Below are positions 61,991 through 64,000 of a stretch of 64,000 bases of DNA, piece by piece; positions within the stretch are counted from its first letter, which is position 1; each line of letters begins with the position of its first letter. A model generated the notes under the pieces. The model saw only the letters and a program-made list of their open reading frames with translations, was not told the origin of the DNA and searched no databases. The position numbers and the translations under genes were made by a program. This DNA comes from Curvibacter sp. PD_MW3. GTDB lineage: Bacteria; Pseudomonadota; Gammaproteobacteria; Burkholderiales; Burkholderiaceae_C. The stretch is taken from contig NSIV01000006.1 of NCBI GenBank assembly GCA_002633085.1, positions 62,001 through 126,000 of the forward strand. Reading direction: 5' to 3'.

Positions 61991-62881
61991 ATGTCCGTGC
62001 CCTTCACGCTGTATTGCAAGAGCTATCAAACAGACCTCAGGCGTGTGGTTCGACTTGCGCGGTCGGTGGCACAGTTCAACGAGGAAGAAATTCCTTTTTA
62101 TGTGTCGGTGCCGCAGTCAGACGCCGCGCTGTTCCGCCAGCACCTCGCCGGCCTGCCAGTACACGTGATTGAAGATGAGGCGATCCTGGCGCACACGCCT
62201 TACGCCGGACTGGACCTCGCCAAGGCACTGCCTGGCCACCTCTCGCAACAGGTCGTCAAGTCCGAGTTTTGGCGACTGGGACTGTCGGACAGCTACCTCT
62301 GCCTGGACTCCGATGCAGCCTTCATCCGGCCGATCAGACAGTCCGACTTCGTATGGCGCGACGGTACGCCCTACACCGTGATGGATGAGGGACACGAGTA
62401 TCTGGAATCGGCCCTGGCGTCGGGCAAGATGCAAGCACTGCAGGATTTTCAGTGCGAAGCCCGGCGTGTGCAGTCGCTGTTCAAACGCGACGGCCGGCTC
62501 TATTCCTTCGGCCCCTTCCCACTGCCATGGCACCGTGCCGTCTGGGAAAGCCTGGATCGGGAGTATCTGCGCCCGCACGGCATGAACCTGGTTGATGCCA
62601 TCCGGCTCGCGCCCCTGGAATCCCGCTGGTACGGTGAGGCCCTGCTGTGTTTCGGCGCCATCCCCTTGATGCCCTGCCAGCCGCTGTTCAAGGTCTACCA
62701 CTATGCCTGGCAATTCGACCAGGACCGCCGGCGCGGCATCTCCGACGGGCAGCTGGCGCAGCTCTACGCTGGCGTGATCTACCAGTCGGCCTGGGAGCGT
62801 GAGATGGACTGGCCCGCCGAAGGCGGCAATTGGCTCTCACGAGCCGGTCGACGCATCAGGCGCAAGCTGGGCAGGATCTGA
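61991..62881 (+). CDS. DUF6492-like putative glycosyltransferase
   Basis: 296 residues. The N-terminus VPFTLYCKSYQTDLRRVVRL, followed by FYVSVPQSD, resembles a GT-A nucleotide-binding start, and YLCLDSDAAFIRPI carries a DxD-like triad. It matches proteins of unknown function found in LPS/capsule loci (DUF6492, from memory). Probably cytoplasmic, no signal or membrane segment. Same unit as the methyltransferase, 30 bases away. Confidence 0.65.
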   Translation: MSVPFTLYCKSYQTDLRRVVRLARSVAQFNEEEIPFYVSVPQSDAALFRQHLAGLPVHVIEDEAILAHTPYAGLDLAKALPGHLSQQVVKSEFWRLGLSDSYLCLDSDAAFIRPIRQSDFVWRDGTPYTVMDEGHEYLESALASGKMQALQDFQCEARRVQSLFKRDGRLYSFGPFPLPWHRAVWESLDREYLRPHGMNLVDAIRLAPLESRWYGEALLCFGAIPLMPCQPLFKVYHYAWQFDQDRRRGISDGQLAQLYAGVIYQSAWEREMDWPAEGGNWLSRAGRRIRRKLGRI

Positions 62882-62897
62882 ATTGTCTGCCGACACC

Positions 62898-63650
62898 ATG
62901 GTACCGAAAGACATCCCGGTCCTGCTCACCTCCAGCGTGGTGGTGCACGATACCGGCGTGGCCCTGAAGGACACGCAGGAGCGCATCCGCCTGACACTAG
63001 AGTCGATACGGGAATGGCTGAAAGTCGAGCCGGGTCTGCGCATTGTCGTGTGCGATGGATCCAGGCATGATTTCACCAGTGCAGTCGCTGAGCAATTCCC
63101 GGCAGCAGCGATCGAATGCCTGCATTTCGAAAATCCCCAGGCGCTGGTCCGTCAGTATGGCCGCGGCTACGGCGAAGGAGAGATTGTCCGTTTCGCCCTG
63201 GAAAATTCCAGGTTCATCGCCAAGGCGGGTTGCTTCGCCAAGTGCACCTCCAAGCTCTGGGTAGAAAATTTCGTCGCGTGCGCTTCGGGCTGGCAGGATG
63301 GACTGCGTTTCAAGGCCGTCTTTCTCGATGTCTTCTCGCCGTTCAAACCCACACGACTGGCCTATATCGACACCCGCTTCTACATCACCAGCTGCAAGGA
63401 CTACCGCCAGCACTTCCAGGACGCACATCTCCGGATTCGCAAGGACGAGGGTTATGGTCTGGAGGAATGCTTCCGGGATATCTTTCTGGAACAGGGCTTC
63501 CGGGGCTCGCTGTTCACGCTGCCGCCGGTCATCTGTGGCGTAGGCGGCGGCACCGGCGTGTCTTATCGCAACCCCATGAAGCGGCGACTAAAGGAGCGGC
63601 TGAGGCTCTGGCTGGTACGCTCCAGCCGCCATTTTGCCCCCCTCTTCTGA
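62898..63650 (+). CDS. putative sugar-transfer protein of unknown family
   Basis: 250 residues from ATG 62898 (TTG 62884 is an alternative that adds LSADT). Begins IPVLLTSSVVVHDTGVALKD and LRIVVCDGSRHDF, a GT-A-like strand-loop, then YGRGYGEGEIVRFALENSRF and IAKAGCFAKCTSK. No clear DxD. The C-terminal end is basic (MKRRLKERLRLWLVRSSRH), possibly membrane-associating. Context points to LPS synthesis; I do not recognise the family. Confidence 0.6.
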   Translation: MVPKDIPVLLTSSVVVHDTGVALKDTQERIRLTLESIREWLKVEPGLRIVVCDGSRHDFTSAVAEQFPAAAIECLHFENPQALVRQYGRGYGEGEIVRFALENSRFIAKAGCFAKCTSKLWVENFVACASGWQDGLRFKAVFLDVFSPFKPTRLAYIDTRFYITSCKDYRQHFQDAHLRIRKDEGYGLEECFRDIFLEQGFRGSLFTLPPVICGVGGGTGVSYRNPMKRRLKERLRLWLVRSSRHFAPLF

Positions 63651-63667
63651 GTCCGCCCGGCAGCCCA

Positions 63668-64000
63668 TCAGGACGGCTGCTGCATCTCCAGTTTCAGGCG
63701 CCCCCACAGATAACCCAGCAGCAAGGCCTGCATCTGCAGATTGTGCTCGCGATAGACAGAATCGGCGAAGCCACGCGAGATCCAGAAAGCGCTGAGCAGG
63801 AACAAGGCCCAAGCCCAGGGGGCTCCTGCCTCCCGGCCCAGTGCACGCCATCCCGTCACCAGCAAATAGACCAGCAGCAAGGCCCACAGCAGCACGCCGC
63901 CCCAACCGAGGGCCAGCGAGGTATCAATCCAGCCCTGATGCGCATGTGCAAACTCGAACACAGGCGTGTGACTGCATCGCGCAGCCATCAGTTTCTTGTA
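63668..64000 (-). CDS. O-antigen ligase-like membrane protein, C-terminal part
   Basis: About 110 C-terminal residues; the gene continues past the right edge. FEFAHAHQGWIDTSLALGWG matches the conserved H-x-H..hh.....G.......... periplasmic loop end of Wzy_C/WaaL proteins, followed by two membrane segments and SAFWISRGFADSVYREHNLQ. It ligates O-antigen or another glycan to lipid A-core at the periplasmic face. Convergent with the preceding gene. Confidence 0.8.
   Translation of the reverse strand, partial: YKKLMAARCSHTPVFEFAHAHQGWIDTSLALGWGGVLLWALLLVYLLVTGWRALGREAGAPWAWALFLLSAFWISRGFADSVYREHNLQMQALLLGYLWGRLKLEMQQPS

Noticed and set aside
1..64000. CRISPR arrays, insertion sequences and prophage genes
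   Set aside because: No regularly spaced repeats, transposase or phage proteins were found in any frame inspected.

Overview
The window looks like a chromosomal segment of a betaproteobacterium of the order Burkholderiales, most likely family Comamonadaceae. The evidence is the GC-rich sequence, the gene families (ssu/cys sulfur genes, thiOSGE, a DUF934 gene beside cysI, msbA with LPS genes) and two kinds of short dispersed repeats. This is inference from content; no database search was run. No transposase, integrase, phage gene or CRISPR array was found. About 67 protein genes, two tRNAs (Asn GTT, Lys TTT) and one TPP riboswitch are supported.

Layout. 1-12.5 kb is housekeeping: the 3' end of an ICMT-like methyltransferase, an EamA permease, hrpA divergent from argA, a class A beta-lactamase, a GNAT enzyme, a DapA-like aldolase, a chemotaxis receptor, dsbB and a glycine-zipper lipoprotein. 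12.5-36.5 kb is almost entirely minus-strand sulfur acquisition: sbp-cysTWA (sulfate import); a peroxiredoxin and a thioredoxin-like protein; metNIQ (methionine import); an ssuA - flavin monooxygenase - metY - cytochrome c - flavocytochrome c sulfide dehydrogenase unit; and a long sulfonate operon (sbp2, ssuE, ssuA, ssuA, ssuD, VOC gene, ssuC, ssuB, TOBE protein, MBL-fold protein, SCO protein). 36.6-39.9 kb holds yggX, an mnmC with a degenerate methyltransferase half, and a nucleoside hydrolase.

40-46 kb is the plus-strand sulfate reduction operon tauE-cysI-DUF934-cysH-cysD-cysN, followed by fdxA and a ferredoxin-NADP reductase gene. 47.7-52 kb is thiamine biosynthesis. A plus-strand TPP riboswitch is followed not by a co-directional thi gene but by thiD on the opposite strand, then plus-strand thiO-thiS-thiG-thiE. 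The two tRNAs follow, flanked by tcdA and a YeeE/TsuA-type transporter. 54.5-57.1 kb is tolB-pal-cpoB without tolQRA beside it. 57.1-64 kb is an LPS/envelope cluster: glycosyltransferases, msbA, a polysaccharide deacetylase, a methyltransferase, two poorly characterised sugar-related proteins and the end of an O-antigen ligase.

How the genes fit together: sulfate, sulfonates and methionine enter by dedicated ABC systems. SsuD and a second flavin monooxygenase, fed by SsuE, release sulfite. CysDN, CysH and CysI reduce sulfate to sulfide. MetY fixes sulfide into homocysteine, and FccAB could oxidise excess sulfide. The most interesting signals are: the TPP riboswitch pointing into antisense thiD; homologous leaders in front of two ssuA units; short repeats that have become parts of several coding sequences; a CysH lacking both the Fe-S cysteines and the usual P-loop motif; and an MnmC whose methyltransferase domain has lost its SAM motif.
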